NCBI RefSeq assembly: GCF_041435495.1
Contig: NZ_CP108644.1
Span: 6,743,501 to 6,807,500 of the forward strand
DNA: 64,000 nucleotides
Direction of reading: 5' to 3'
Source: Streptomyces sp. NBC_01116
Lineage (GTDB): Bacteria; Actinomycetota; Actinomycetes; Streptomycetales; Streptomycetaceae
The notes beneath the pieces were generated by a model. The model was not told the origin of the DNA and made no database searches. It saw only the letters and a program-made list of their open reading frames with translations. The stretch's first letter is position 1, and each line of letters begins with the position of its first letter. The position numbers and the translations under genes were made by a program. Positions 49,368-57,653 of this stretch are shown one piece after another.

Positions 49368-51725
49368 GTGCCGGCTCCCGGAACGGCGGGGGAGGCAGCC
49401 GCCGCACCGGCCCCCGGGGCCGCCCGGCGCCCCGGCGCCGCCGTGCCGGACCGCGTGCGCCGGATCGCGGTCGTCGGCGGCGGCCCCGGCGGGCTCTGGG
49501 CCGCGGCCCTCCTCAAGCGGCTGGACCCGGACCGTGCCGTCACCGTCTTCGAGCGCAACGCCCCCGACGACACCTTCGGCTTCGGCGTCGTCCTCTCCGA
49601 CGAGACCCTCGGCGGCATCGAACACGCCGACCCCGAGGTGTACCGCGCGCTGAGGGCCGAGTTCGTCCGCTGGGACACCATCGACATCGTCCACCGCGGC
49701 CGGACCCACACCTCCGGCGGCCACGGCTTCGCCGCCCTCGGCCGCCGCCGGCTCCTGGAGATCCTGCACGAGCGCTGCGCCGGCCTCGGCGTCGACCTCC
49801 GCTTCCGCGCCCCGGCCCCGCCCGCCGCCGAGCTGGCCGCCCACCACGACCTGGTCATCGCCGCCGACGGGGTGCACAGCGCCACCCGCGCGGCCCACGC
49901 CGACTCCTTCGGCCCGAGCGTCACCGAACACCGCAACCGCTACATCTGGCTCGCCGCCGACTTCGCGCTCGACGCCTTCCGCTTCGAGATCGCCGAAACC
50001 CCGTACGGCGTCATGCAGTTGCACGGCTACCCCTACGCGGCGGACGCCTCCACCGTCATCGTCGAGATGCGCGAGGAGGTCTGGCGCGCCGCCGGGCTCG
50101 ACACCTGTGACGCGGCCGAATCCACCGCCCGCTGCGCCAAGTTCTTCACCGAAGCGCTGGACGGCCGCCCGCTGCGCGGCAACAGGTCCTCCTGGCTCGC
50201 CTTCCGCACGGTCACCAACTCCCGCTGGTCACAAGGCAACACCGTGCTCATCGGCGACGCGGCCCACACCGCCCACTTCTCCATCGGCTCCGGCACCAAG
50301 CTCGCCGTCGAGGACGCCCTGGCGCTGGCCGCCTGCGTCGAGGAACAGCCGGACCTGCCGGCGGCCCTCGCCGCGTACGAGGCCGAGCGCCGCCCCGTCG
50401 TCGCCTCCACCCAGCGCGCCGCCGCCGCCAGCCTCCGCTGGTTCGAGGAGCTGGCCACCTACGTGGACCAGCCGCCCCGCCGCTTCGCGTTCAACCTGCT
50501 CACCCGCAGCCGCCGGGTCACCCACGACAACCTCCGGCTGCGCGACGCCTCGTTCACCGCCGCCGTCGAGGAGGAGTTCGGCTGCCCGCCGGACACCCCG
50601 CCGATGTTCACCCCGCTGCGCCTGCGCGGCCTCGAACTGCGCAACCGCGTCGTCGTCTCCCCCATGGACATGTACTCCGCCACCGACGGGCTGCCCGCCG
50701 ACTTCCACCTCGTCCACCTCGGGGCCCGCGCGCTCGGCGGCGCGGGACTCACCATGACCGAGATGGTCTGCGTCAGCCCCGAGGGCCGCATCACCCCCGG
50801 CTGCACCGGCCTGTGGAACGACGAACAGGCCGCCGCCTGGCGGCGGATCACCGACTTCGTCCACACCTGTGCCCCCGGCGCCGCCATCGGTGTGCAGCTC
50901 GGCCACTCCGGCCGCAAGGGCTCCACGAAGCTGATGTGGGAAGGCATCGACCAGCCCCTGGAGACCGGCAACTGGCCACTGACGGCCGCCTCCCCGCTCC
51001 CGTACGAGCCGGGCGTCAGCCAGGTCCCCGCGGAGCTGGACCGGGCCGGACTGGACGCCGTGCGCGAGCAGTTCGTGGCGGCCGCCCGGCGCGCCGCCGA
51101 CTCCGGCTTCGACCTCCTCGAACTGCACTGCGCCCACGGCTACTTGCTCTCCGGCTTCCTCTCCCCGCTCACCAACCGCCGCACCGACGCCTACGGCGGA
51201 CCGCTCGCCGGACGGCTCCGCTTCCCCCTCGACGTCTTCGACGCCGTACGCGAAGTCTGGCCGCGGGAGAGGCCGATGACGGTGCGGATCTCCGCCACCG
51301 ACTGGGCCCAGGGCGGCACGGAGGCGGCGGACGCCGTGGAGATCGCCCGCGCCTTCGCCGACCACGGGGCCGACGCCATCGACGTCTCCACCGGCCAGGT
51401 CGTCGCCGGGGAGCGCCCCGAGTACGGCCGCTCCTACCAGACCCCGTACGCCGACCGGATCCGCAACACCGTCGACGTTCCTGTCATCGCGGTCGGCGCG
51501 ATCTCCTCCTGGGACGACGTCAACTCCCTGCTCCTGGCGGGCCGCGCCGACCTCTGCGCCCTGGCCCGCCCGCATCTGTACGACCCGCACTGGACCCTGC
51601 ACGCGGCGGCCGAACAGGGCTACTCGGGCCCCGGAGCGCCCTGGCCCCTTCCGTACGGCGCGGGCAGCCGCCCCCCGCCCACCGGCCGCACCGACGGGCC
51701 GAAGCCCCGGCTCACGCTGGGCTGA
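49368..51725 (+). CDS. bifunctional aryl-CoA monooxygenase/reductase (2-aminobenzoyl-CoA or salicylyl-CoA type)
   Basis: A 785-residue fusion. The N-terminal FAD aromatic hydroxylase has VVGGGPGGLWAAALLKRL (~residues 34-51) and the second FAD motif LIGDAAHTAHFSIGSGTKLA. The C-terminal Old-Yellow-Enzyme FMN domain starts about residue 413 with MFTPLRLRGLELRNRVV and has HSGRKGSTKLMW and LHCAHGYLLSGFLSP. This architecture is that of 2-aminobenzoyl-CoA monooxygenase/reductase and salicylyl-CoA 5-hydroxylase, which hydroxylate and then reduce the ring. GTG start after GGGGGAGG. The last 14 bases overlap the convergent gene. Confidence 0.9.
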   Translation: MPAPGTAGEAAAAPAPGAARRPGAAVPDRVRRIAVVGGGPGGLWAAALLKRLDPDRAVTVFERNAPDDTFGFGVVLSDETLGGIEHADPEVYRALRAEFVRWDTIDIVHRGRTHTSGGHGFAALGRRRLLEILHERCAGLGVDLRFRAPAPPAAELAAHHDLVIAADGVHSATRAAHADSFGPSVTEHRNRYIWLAADFALDAFRFEIAETPYGVMQLHGYPYAADASTVIVEMREEVWRAAGLDTCDAAESTARCAKFFTEALDGRPLRGNRSSWLAFRTVTNSRWSQGNTVLIGDAAHTAHFSIGSGTKLAVEDALALAACVEEQPDLPAALAAYEAERRPVVASTQRAAAASLRWFEELATYVDQPPRRFAFNLLTRSRRVTHDNLRLRDASFTAAVEEEFGCPPDTPPMFTPLRLRGLELRNRVVVSPMDMYSATDGLPADFHLVHLGARALGGAGLTMTEMVCVSPEGRITPGCTGLWNDEQAAAWRRITDFVHTCAPGAAIGVQLGHSGRKGSTKLMWEGIDQPLETGNWPLTAASPLPYEPGVSQVPAELDRAGLDAVREQFVAAARRAADSGFDLLELHCAHGYLLSGFLSPLTNRRTDAYGGPLAGRLRFPLDVFDAVREVWPRERPMTVRISATDWAQGGTEAADAVEIARAFADHGADAIDVSTGQVVAGERPEYGRSYQTPYADRIRNTVDVPVIAVGAISSWDDVNSLLLAGRADLCALARPHLYDPHWTLHAAAEQGYSGPGAPWPLPYGAGSRPPPTGRTDGPKPRLTLG

Positions 51726-52191
51726 GGCAGTCGTGGCACCGGCACGGGACCGGGTGCGGCACCGCACCCCAGTGCTCCTCGCGGTACCGCGGGGCCAGGC
51801 GGGCCAGCAGGGCGGTCAGCTCCTCGGCGTGCTCCCGCGTGGCCCAGGAACCGTCGACGCCCACCGCCGCCGCGCGGCGCAGCACCGCCGGGCTGTACAC
51901 CGCGACGGGCCGGAACGTGTGGAGATTGCGGGTCGCCATGTCGATGGTGATGTACGCGCCGGTGTGCCGGCCGCGCCCGATGGTGGTCAGCTCCTCGTGC
52001 CCCATGCCTCCGTAGGTGCCGACGACATGCACCTTCGACCCGCCCCGGTACGCCTTGGTCCCGGGCCGCAGTTCCTGCCCGCCGTCCCCGTACCGCCGCC
52101 ACCGCACCACGTTCGCGGCGACGAGCCACAACGGCTCCGCCGCCACGGGCTCCACCGTGACGGGCTCCGCGTCCGTCGGCTGCTCCGTCAC
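51712..52191 (-). CDS. conserved hypothetical protein with C-terminal CxCxxC
   Basis: A 159-residue soluble protein. A Glu/Val/Thr/Pro-rich N-terminus (residues 1-~20) precedes a compact domain (RWRRYGDGGQELRPGTKAYR, VVGTYGGMGHEELTTIGRGR). It ends in CRCHDC, which could bind a metal. I do not recognise its function. The GTG at 52191 overlaps the acetyltransferase stop (GTGA) and GGAGGAA lies just upstream, so it is translated with that gene. Confidence 0.7.
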   Translation of the reverse strand: MTEQPTDAEPVTVEPVAAEPLWLVAANVVRWRRYGDGGQELRPGTKAYRGGSKVHVVGTYGGMGHEELTTIGRGRHTGAYITIDMATRNLHTFRPVAVYSPAVLRRAAAVGVDGSWATREHAEELTALLARLAPRYREEHWGAVPHPVPCRCHDCLSPA

Positions 52192-53018
52192 GGGTTCCTC
52201 CTCAACAGCATCCGGTCCGCCACCGGTTCGTAACCGATCCGCAGATACACGCCGTTGCTCGTCGGGTTGGCGAGGTCGGCGAACAGCACGACCTCCGCCG
52301 CCCCCGCCTCCCGGGCGGCCCGTCCGGCCGCGTCCGTCACGGCGGCCGCGTACCCCCGGCCGCGAAGCTCCGGCGGGGTGTACACCAAGGTCACCCGCAC
52401 CGTGCCCGCCAGCATCCGGGAGCGCCCCGCGAGAGCCACCGGAGCCCCGCCGCTCTCCCAGAGGGTCAGCGCCCCGCGTTCCGTGCCCTCGTCCACCAGC
52501 CACTCGGCCGAGGACTTCGACTGCCCGGTCGCGTCGGCGAAGCCGCGCACCCACTCCACGAGCAGCGCCCGGTCCGCCCGCGTCGCCGTCCTGGCCCGGC
52601 CCTCCGGCGCGGGGGAGGGCGGTCGCGGCGGGCCCAGCCGGTACAGCCGCTGCTCCTGCTCGGTCCGGTAGCCGGGGAGCCGGGCGGCCAGCAGTGCCGC
52701 GGTGTCCCGGTCCGCGGTGACGGCGTCCAGATCCGGGCCCGCGCCCAGGGCGTCCGCCAGTGGACCCACCGCTTCGGCGGGCACGGAGTCCAGCAGGGCC
52801 GGATGCGGCGGAGTGCGCAGCAGGGTCCCCGCCACCGCCCCGTCCGCCCCGCGCCACCAGCCGAGCACCGGATCGCCCTCGCCGTAGTGGTGCGGGCCGC
52901 TGCGGCTCAGCCGCTCGGTGACCGTCAGCGTCACCGTGTGCGCGACGGGCCGCGCGGCGAGCGACGCGCCGGCCGCGGCGAGGAACGTGCCGGTGTCGTG
53001 CGTGAAGGTCCAGGCCAT
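52188..53018 (-). CDS. GNAT-family N-acetyltransferase
   Basis: A 276-residue acetyltransferase. The GNAT domain is in the C-terminal half (~140-276), with acetyl-CoA motif A in LVYTPPELRGRGYAAAVTDA and a final VYLRIGYEPVADRM strand. The N-terminal half (1-135) is a second, degenerate GNAT-like region. The substrate is unknown. It forms a two-gene leftward operon with the following CxCxxC protein, embedded between aromatic-degradation genes. Confidence 0.85.
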   Translation of the reverse strand: MAWTFTHDTGTFLAAAGASLAARPVAHTVTLTVTERLSRSGPHHYGEGDPVLGWWRGADGAVAGTLLRTPPHPALLDSVPAEAVGPLADALGAGPDLDAVTADRDTAALLAARLPGYRTEQEQRLYRLGPPRPPSPAPEGRARTATRADRALLVEWVRGFADATGQSKSSAEWLVDEGTERGALTLWESGGAPVALAGRSRMLAGTVRVTLVYTPPELRGRGYAAAVTDAAGRAAREAGAAEVVLFADLANPTSNGVYLRIGYEPVADRMLLRRNP

Positions 53019-53076
53019 GCCTCATCCTGCCCGTGGGCCGGGGCCCGGGGCACCTGGATTTCACCCCCGGCGGGGC

Positions 53077-53907
53077 TCACGGCCGTACGTACCGCTCCCC
53101 GGTGTCCCGCAGCCGCTCGTGCAGTTGGCCGAACACCTCCGCCGACCGGCCGCCCGGCCAGTCCCCGGGCAGCAGCTCCGGCGGCAGACCCGGGTCCGCG
53201 TAGGGGAGTTGCCGCCACGAGTCCAGGGCCAGCAGATAGTCCCGGTAGGCGGTCTGCGGGCGCGGCGGGTCGTCGGTGTCCCCGGCGTCCTCGGAAGCCT
53301 CCCAGTCCCGCAGCACCGGCTCGTGCAGTTCCAGGAACTCCTGGTGCAGCCGCGCCACCGCCGCCAGGTCCCACCAGCGGGCCACCGCCTCGCGGGTGGC
53401 GGCGAAGCCGAGGTGCTCGCCGCGGAACAGGTCCACGTACGGGGCGAGTCCGAGCCGCTCCAGGGTGTGCCGGGTCTCCTCGTACAGCCCGGCCGGCGCG
53501 ATCCACACCCCTGGCGCGGCCGTGCCGAAGCCGAGCCGGGCCAGCCGCGAGCGCAGCAGGTGCCGCTTGTTGCGCTCCGCCTCGGGCACGGAGAACACCG
53601 CGAGCACCCAGCCGTCGGAGAGCCGCGGTGCGGGCCGCCCGTAGATCCGCCGGTCCCCGTCGTCCAGCAGCTGCCGGGCGTCCGGCGACAGCGCGTACCC
53701 CGCCGAACCGTCCGCCGCACGGGCGGCCACCAGCAGCCCGCGCCGCTTCAGCCGCGAGACGCAGGAGCGTACGGAGGGGGCGTCGACGCCGACGGCGTGC
53801 AGCAGCCGGATCAGCTCCGACACCGCGAACGGGGCGCCGTCCGGCGGGCGGCCGTAGGCGCCGTAGAGCGTGACGATCAGGGAACGGGGGGTGCGCAACT
53901 CGGCCAC
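53077..53907 (-). CDS. PaaX-family transcriptional regulator
   Basis: A 276-residue regulator. An N-terminal winged helix (TPRSLIVTLYGAYGR; VSELIRLLHAVGVDAPSVRSCVSRL) is followed by the PaaX central and C-terminal helical domains (SDGWVLAVFSVPEAERNKRHLLRSRL; WIAPAGLYEE). PaaX proteins repress aryl-CoA catabolic genes and are released by the aryl-CoA. The start is 4 bases beyond the ligase stop, so it is in that operon. It is the likely reader of the GTGACGGYAGTCA sites. Confidence 0.88.
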   Translation of the reverse strand: MAELRTPRSLIVTLYGAYGRPPDGAPFAVSELIRLLHAVGVDAPSVRSCVSRLKRRGLLVAARAADGSAGYALSPDARQLLDDGDRRIYGRPAPRLSDGWVLAVFSVPEAERNKRHLLRSRLARLGFGTAAPGVWIAPAGLYEETRHTLERLGLAPYVDLFRGEHLGFAATREAVARWWDLAAVARLHQEFLELHEPVLRDWEASEDAGDTDDPPRPQTAYRDYLLALDSWRQLPYADPGLPPELLPGDWPGGRSAEVFGQLHERLRDTGERYVRP

Positions 53908-53911
53908 GTGA

Positions 53912-55624
53912 TCACTCTAGAGGCCGGGCCGGGGGAGAGTCGGGCTGGTCCCGCAGCAGGAACCGCTGGAGTTTGCCGGTCGCCGTCCGTGGCAGGGACT
54001 CCGGGAAGACGAAGACGCGCGGGCACTTGTGCGGGGCCAGACGGGCCTTCATATGGGCGCGCAGCGAGTCCGGGGTCTGCTCCGAGCCCTCCGTCAGCAC
54101 CACGTGCGCCACCACGATCTCGCCGCGCAGCTCGTCCGCCCGGCCCACCACGGCCGCCTCCGCGACCTCCGGATGACGCAGCAGCGCGTCCTCCACCTCG
54201 GGGCCCGCGATGTTGTAGCCGGAGGAGATGATCATGTCGTCGGCGCGGGCCACGTAACGGAAGTAGCCGTCCGGTTCGCGGACGAAGGTGTCGCCGGTCA
54301 TGTTCCAGCCGTGCCGGACGTACTCCGTCTGCCGGGGGTCGGCGAGATAGCGGCAGCCGACCGGGCCGCGCACGGCCAGCAGCCCCGGCTCGCCGTCGGG
54401 CAGTTCGTCCCCGTGCCCGTCCACCACCCGGGCCTGCCACCCCGGTACGGGCACCCCCGTCATGCCCGGCCGGATCGCGTCGTCGGCGGCGGAGATGAAG
54501 ATGTGCAGCAGTTCGGTGGCCCCGATGCCGTTGATGATGCGCAGCCCCGTCGCCTCGTACCAGGCCCGCCAGGTCGCCTCGGGGAGGTTCTCCCCGGCCG
54601 ACACGCAGCGCCGCAGCGCCGACAGGTCGTGGCCCTCCAGCTGTCCGAGCATCGTGCGGTAGGCCGTCGGCGCGGTGAAGAGGACCGAGACCCGGTGCCG
54701 GACCAGGGCGGGCAGCAGCTGCCGCGGGCCCGCCTGTTCCAGCAGCAGCGTCGAGGCCCCGGCCCGCAGCGGGAAGACCAGCAGCCCGCCCAGGCCGAAC
54801 GTGAAGCCCAGCGGCGGGCTGCCCGCGAACACGTCGTCGGCCGAGGGGCGCAGGACGTGCCGGGAGAAGGTGTCGGCGATGGCCAGGAGGTCCCGGTGCA
54901 GGTGCATGCAGCCCTTGGGCCGCCCGGTGGTCCCCGAGGTGAACGCGATGAGCGCGACCTCCTCGGCGGCCGTGTCCACCGCCCGGTACGGACCGGGCCT
55001 GGCCTCGGCCAGCCGGGTCAGGTCCCCGGGCGCGTCCCCGCCGAACGAGGTGACCCGCAGTCCGTCCACGTCCGCCTCGGCCAGATCCCGCACCGACCGG
55101 GCGTCGCACAGGGCGTGGCCGATCCGGGCCAGCGAGCAGATGGTGGCCAGCTCCGCCGCTCTCGCCTGCGCCAGTACGGTGACGGCGACCGCGCCCGCCT
55201 TCATGACGGCGAGCCAGCAGGCGGCCAGCCACGGCGTCGTCGGCCCGCGCAGCAGCACCCGGTTGCCCGGCACGACGCCCAGGTCCTCGGTCAGCACATG
55301 GGCGACGCGGTCCACCGTCTCCAGCAGCTCGCCGTAGCTCCACGCGCTCCCGTCGCCGGAGAGCAGCGCGGGGCGGTCCGCGCCCCGTTCCTCGACGGTG
55401 CGGTCCAGCAGCTCGTGCCCGCAGTTCAGCCGGTCGGGGTAGCGCGGCGCGGGATCGTCCAGGAGGAGCTCCGGCCACTGTTCCGGCGGCGGGAGATGGT
55501 CGCGCGTGAAGGTGTCGGCGTGGGCGCCCGCGGCGTGCCCGGACGGCTCGGGATGCGCGCCGGGGACGCGTACGGACGCGTCGGCGGCGGCTGTGGGCGT
55601 GTTCGGCGAGGAATTCGGCTCCAT
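53912..55624 (-). CDS. benzoate-CoA ligase family aryl-CoA ligase (probably 2-aminobenzoate-CoA ligase)
   Basis: A 570-residue adenylating enzyme that would activate an aromatic acid to its CoA thioester. It has P-loop ALIAFTSGTTGRPKGCMH, the INGIGATELLHIFISA motif that shapes the aryl pocket, DDMIISSGYNIAGPEVEDAL, and the C-terminal Lys in PRTATGKLQRFLL. The INGIGATELLHIF form is characteristic of benzoate/2-aminobenzoate ligases. The first ~40 residues are low-complexity. Its promoter overlaps the palindrome at 55666. Confidence 0.88.
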   Translation of the reverse strand: MEPNSSPNTPTAAADASVRVPGAHPEPSGHAAGAHADTFTRDHLPPPEQWPELLLDDPAPRYPDRLNCGHELLDRTVEERGADRPALLSGDGSAWSYGELLETVDRVAHVLTEDLGVVPGNRVLLRGPTTPWLAACWLAVMKAGAVAVTVLAQARAAELATICSLARIGHALCDARSVRDLAEADVDGLRVTSFGGDAPGDLTRLAEARPGPYRAVDTAAEEVALIAFTSGTTGRPKGCMHLHRDLLAIADTFSRHVLRPSADDVFAGSPPLGFTFGLGGLLVFPLRAGASTLLLEQAGPRQLLPALVRHRVSVLFTAPTAYRTMLGQLEGHDLSALRRCVSAGENLPEATWRAWYEATGLRIINGIGATELLHIFISAADDAIRPGMTGVPVPGWQARVVDGHGDELPDGEPGLLAVRGPVGCRYLADPRQTEYVRHGWNMTGDTFVREPDGYFRYVARADDMIISSGYNIAGPEVEDALLRHPEVAEAAVVGRADELRGEIVVAHVVLTEGSEQTPDSLRAHMKARLAPHKCPRVFVFPESLPRTATGKLQRFLLRDQPDSPPARPLE

Positions 55625-55651
55625 GAAGGATCGCCCCCTTGTCGCCTCTGG

Positions 55652-55679
55652 AGCGTATCGTTTGGGTGACGGTAGTCAA
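55652..55679 (-). promoter_or_regulatory. promoter of aryl-CoA ligase operon
   Basis: On the minus strand TTGACT (55679-55674) and TACGCT (55657-55652) are separated by 16 bases, giving a leader of about 20 bases. The -35 is covered by the GTGACGGTAGTCA palindrome, so a bound regulator would block the promoter. Confidence 0.55.
55666..55678. promoter_or_regulatory. palindromic site GTGACGGTAGTCA in ligase/dehydrogenase divergent promoter
   Basis: It matches the site at 48446 at 12 of 13 positions (TGAC-N4-GTCA). It is placed over the ligase -35 and about 145 bases before the acyl-CoA dehydrogenase ATG. Confidence 0.55.
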
Positions 55680-55820
55680 CGGTCCGCGATAAGGCAGGAC
55701 GGGCGATGCGATGCGACGAGATGCCGCGCGCCGCGACAGCGCACCCGACACGCACCAACCCGCCATGCACCCGGCACGGCGCGAAACGATGCGACACGAC
55801 GCGACAAGAGAGGCGCGGCC

Positions 55821-57173
55821 ATGACGGCATTCTCCCTCGAACCGGAACAGACCGCCTGGTGCGAGGAGCTCCGCACCCTCGCCGCACAGGAGCTGCGCCC
55901 GCTGGCGGAGAAGGGGGAGCCCGGGCGCGTCAACCGTCCGCTGCTGGCCGCTCTCGGCGAGCTGGGCCTCCTCGGCCGGATGCTGGGCTCCGGGGCTCTG
56001 GACCTGTGCCTGCTGCGCGAGTCCCTGGCCCGGGGCTGCACCGAGGCGGAGACGGCCCTCGCCCTCCAGGGCCTCGGCACCACCCCGATCGTCCAGGCCG
56101 GCACCGCCGCCCACCGCGAGCGCTGGCTCCCCGAGGTCCGGTCCGGGCGGGCCGTCGCCGCCTTCGCGCTGAGCGAGCCGGGCGCGGGCTCCGACGCGGC
56201 GGCCCTGGGCCTGGCCGCCGGACACACCCCGGCCGGCTGGGCGCTCACCGGCGAGAAGTGCTGGATCTCCAACGCCCCCGAGGCCGACTTCGCCGTGGTC
56301 TTCGCCCGGACGACCCCCGGGGCGGGATCGCGCGGCATCACCGCGTTCCTGGTCCCGTCCGACCGCCCCGGACTCACCGGCTCCGCCCTCGACATGCTCT
56401 CCCCGCACCCCATCGGCACCCTGGAGTTCGACGGCGTACCGGTCACCGCCGACGACGTGCTCGGCGAGCCCGACCGGGGCTTCCGCGTCGCGATGAACAC
56501 CCTCAACCTCTTCCGGCCCAGCGTCGGGGCGTTCGCGGTGGGCATGGCCCGCGCCGCCCTCGACGCGACCCTCGACCACACCGCCCACCGCACCGCGTTC
56601 GGCGGCCCGCTGAGCGACCTCCAGGCGGTCTCGCACCAGGTCGCGGAGATGGCCACCCGCACCGAGGCCGCCCGCCTCCTGGTGTACGCGGCGGCCGCGG
56701 CGTACGACGCGGGGGAGAGCGGCGTGCCGCGCCGGGCGGCGATGGCCAAGCTGTACGCCACCGAGACCGCGCAGTACGTCGTCGACGCCGCCGTCCAGCT
56801 CCACGGCGCCCGCGCCCTGCGCCGGGGGCATCTGCTCGAACACCTCTACCGCGAGGTCCGCGCGCCGCGGATCTACGAGGGGGCGAGCGAGGTGCAGCGC
56901 ACCATCATCGCCAAGGAGCTGTACGCGAACGCCGCCCACCGGTCCGGGCACCCGGCTGACCGGCCCGATGCCCAGCGGTCCGACCCTCCGGCCCACCGGC
57001 CCGATGCCCAGCGGTCCGACCCTCCGGCCCACCGGCCCGATATCCAGCGTTCCGGGCCCGCCGCCCACCAGCCCGCCGCCCAGCCGCCCGACGCCCGGCA
57101 CCCCGCCGCCCGGCAGTCCGACGCCCGGGAGCCCGTGAAGCCCGCGGGCCGCACCCAGGAGCCGCCCGCATGA
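55821..57173 (+). CDS. acyl-CoA dehydrogenase family protein with repeat tail
   Basis: A 450-residue flavoprotein. Residues 1-~378 are an acyl-CoA dehydrogenase: FALSEPGAGSDAAALGL and GEKCWISNAPEADFAVVF form the FAD site, and LYREVRAPRIYEGASEVQRTIIAK the C-terminal active-site region. The expected catalytic base position reads Glu in YEGASEVQR. Residues ~383-450 are a His/Pro/Arg/Asp-rich tail built from a 12-residue repeat, not part of the family. In this cluster it likely oxidises the reduced ring-CoA. It overlaps RidA by four bases. Confidence 0.88.
   Translation: MTAFSLEPEQTAWCEELRTLAAQELRPLAEKGEPGRVNRPLLAALGELGLLGRMLGSGALDLCLLRESLARGCTEAETALALQGLGTTPIVQAGTAAHRERWLPEVRSGRAVAAFALSEPGAGSDAAALGLAAGHTPAGWALTGEKCWISNAPEADFAVVFARTTPGAGSRGITAFLVPSDRPGLTGSALDMLSPHPIGTLEFDGVPVTADDVLGEPDRGFRVAMNTLNLFRPSVGAFAVGMARAALDATLDHTAHRTAFGGPLSDLQAVSHQVAEMATRTEAARLLVYAAAAAYDAGESGVPRRAAMAKLYATETAQYVVDAAVQLHGARALRRGHLLEHLYREVRAPRIYEGASEVQRTIIAKELYANAAHRSGHPADRPDAQRSDPPAHRPDAQRSDPPAHRPDIQRSGPAAHQPAAQPPDARHPAARQSDAREPVKPAGRTQEPPA
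56961..57068 (+). repeat. 36-bp tandem repeat in acyl-CoA dehydrogenase tail
   Basis: About three units of 36 bases start at 56961, 56997 and 57033, encoding RPDAQRSDPPAH. The first two units are identical and the third is diverged. The repeat continues as looser Ala/Pro/His-rich sequence to the stop. Confidence 0.85.
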
Positions 57174-57571
57174 GTCCGTCCCACCGGATCAACCCGGCCG
57201 AACTCTCCCCGCCCACCGGCTTCAGCCACGCGGTCGTCGCCACCGGCGGGCACCTGGTCTTCCTCGCCGGGCAGACCGCACTCGACCCGGACGGCAAGGT
57301 CGTCGGGGCCACCCTGCCCGACCAGTTCGCCGTCGCCCTGGGCAACCTGCTCACCGCCCTCCACGCGGCCGGCGGCGCCCCCGCCGACCTCGCCCGGGTC
57401 ACCGTCTACGCCACGGACCTCGCCGACTACCGGTCCCACGCCCCCGAGCTGGGCCGGATCTGGCGCAGGCTCGCGGGGCGCGACTACCCGGCGATGGCCG
57501 TCATCGGGGTGGCCCGGCTCTGGGACGAGCAGGCGATGGTCGAGATCGACGGGTTCGCGGTCCTGCCGTGA
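57170..57571 (+). CDS. RidA-family enamine/imine deaminase
   Basis: A 133-residue YjgF/RidA protein. It has GFSHAVVATGGHLVFLAGQTA at the start, the TVYATDLADYR segment and a C-terminal MVEIDGFAVLP strand containing the conserved acidic residue. The family Arg appears within the RVTVYATD strand. RidA proteins hydrolyse enamines/imines to ketones and ammonia. That would suit removal of the amino group from the 2-amino-5-oxocyclohexene carboxyl-CoA product of the monooxygenase/reductase (inference). ATG overlaps the dehydrogenase stop. Confidence 0.88.
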   Translation: MSPSHRINPAELSPPTGFSHAVVATGGHLVFLAGQTALDPDGKVVGATLPDQFAVALGNLLTALHAAGGAPADLARVTVYATDLADYRSHAPELGRIWRRLAGRDYPAMAVIGVARLWDEQAMVEIDGFAVLP

Positions 57572-57653
57572 GCCGGGCGTCCGAGTAGCGGCGGGAGGGC
57601 GGCGGGGCGAGGCTGAAGGGGACCGGATGCCGAGCCGACCAGGAGAGTCAGCG

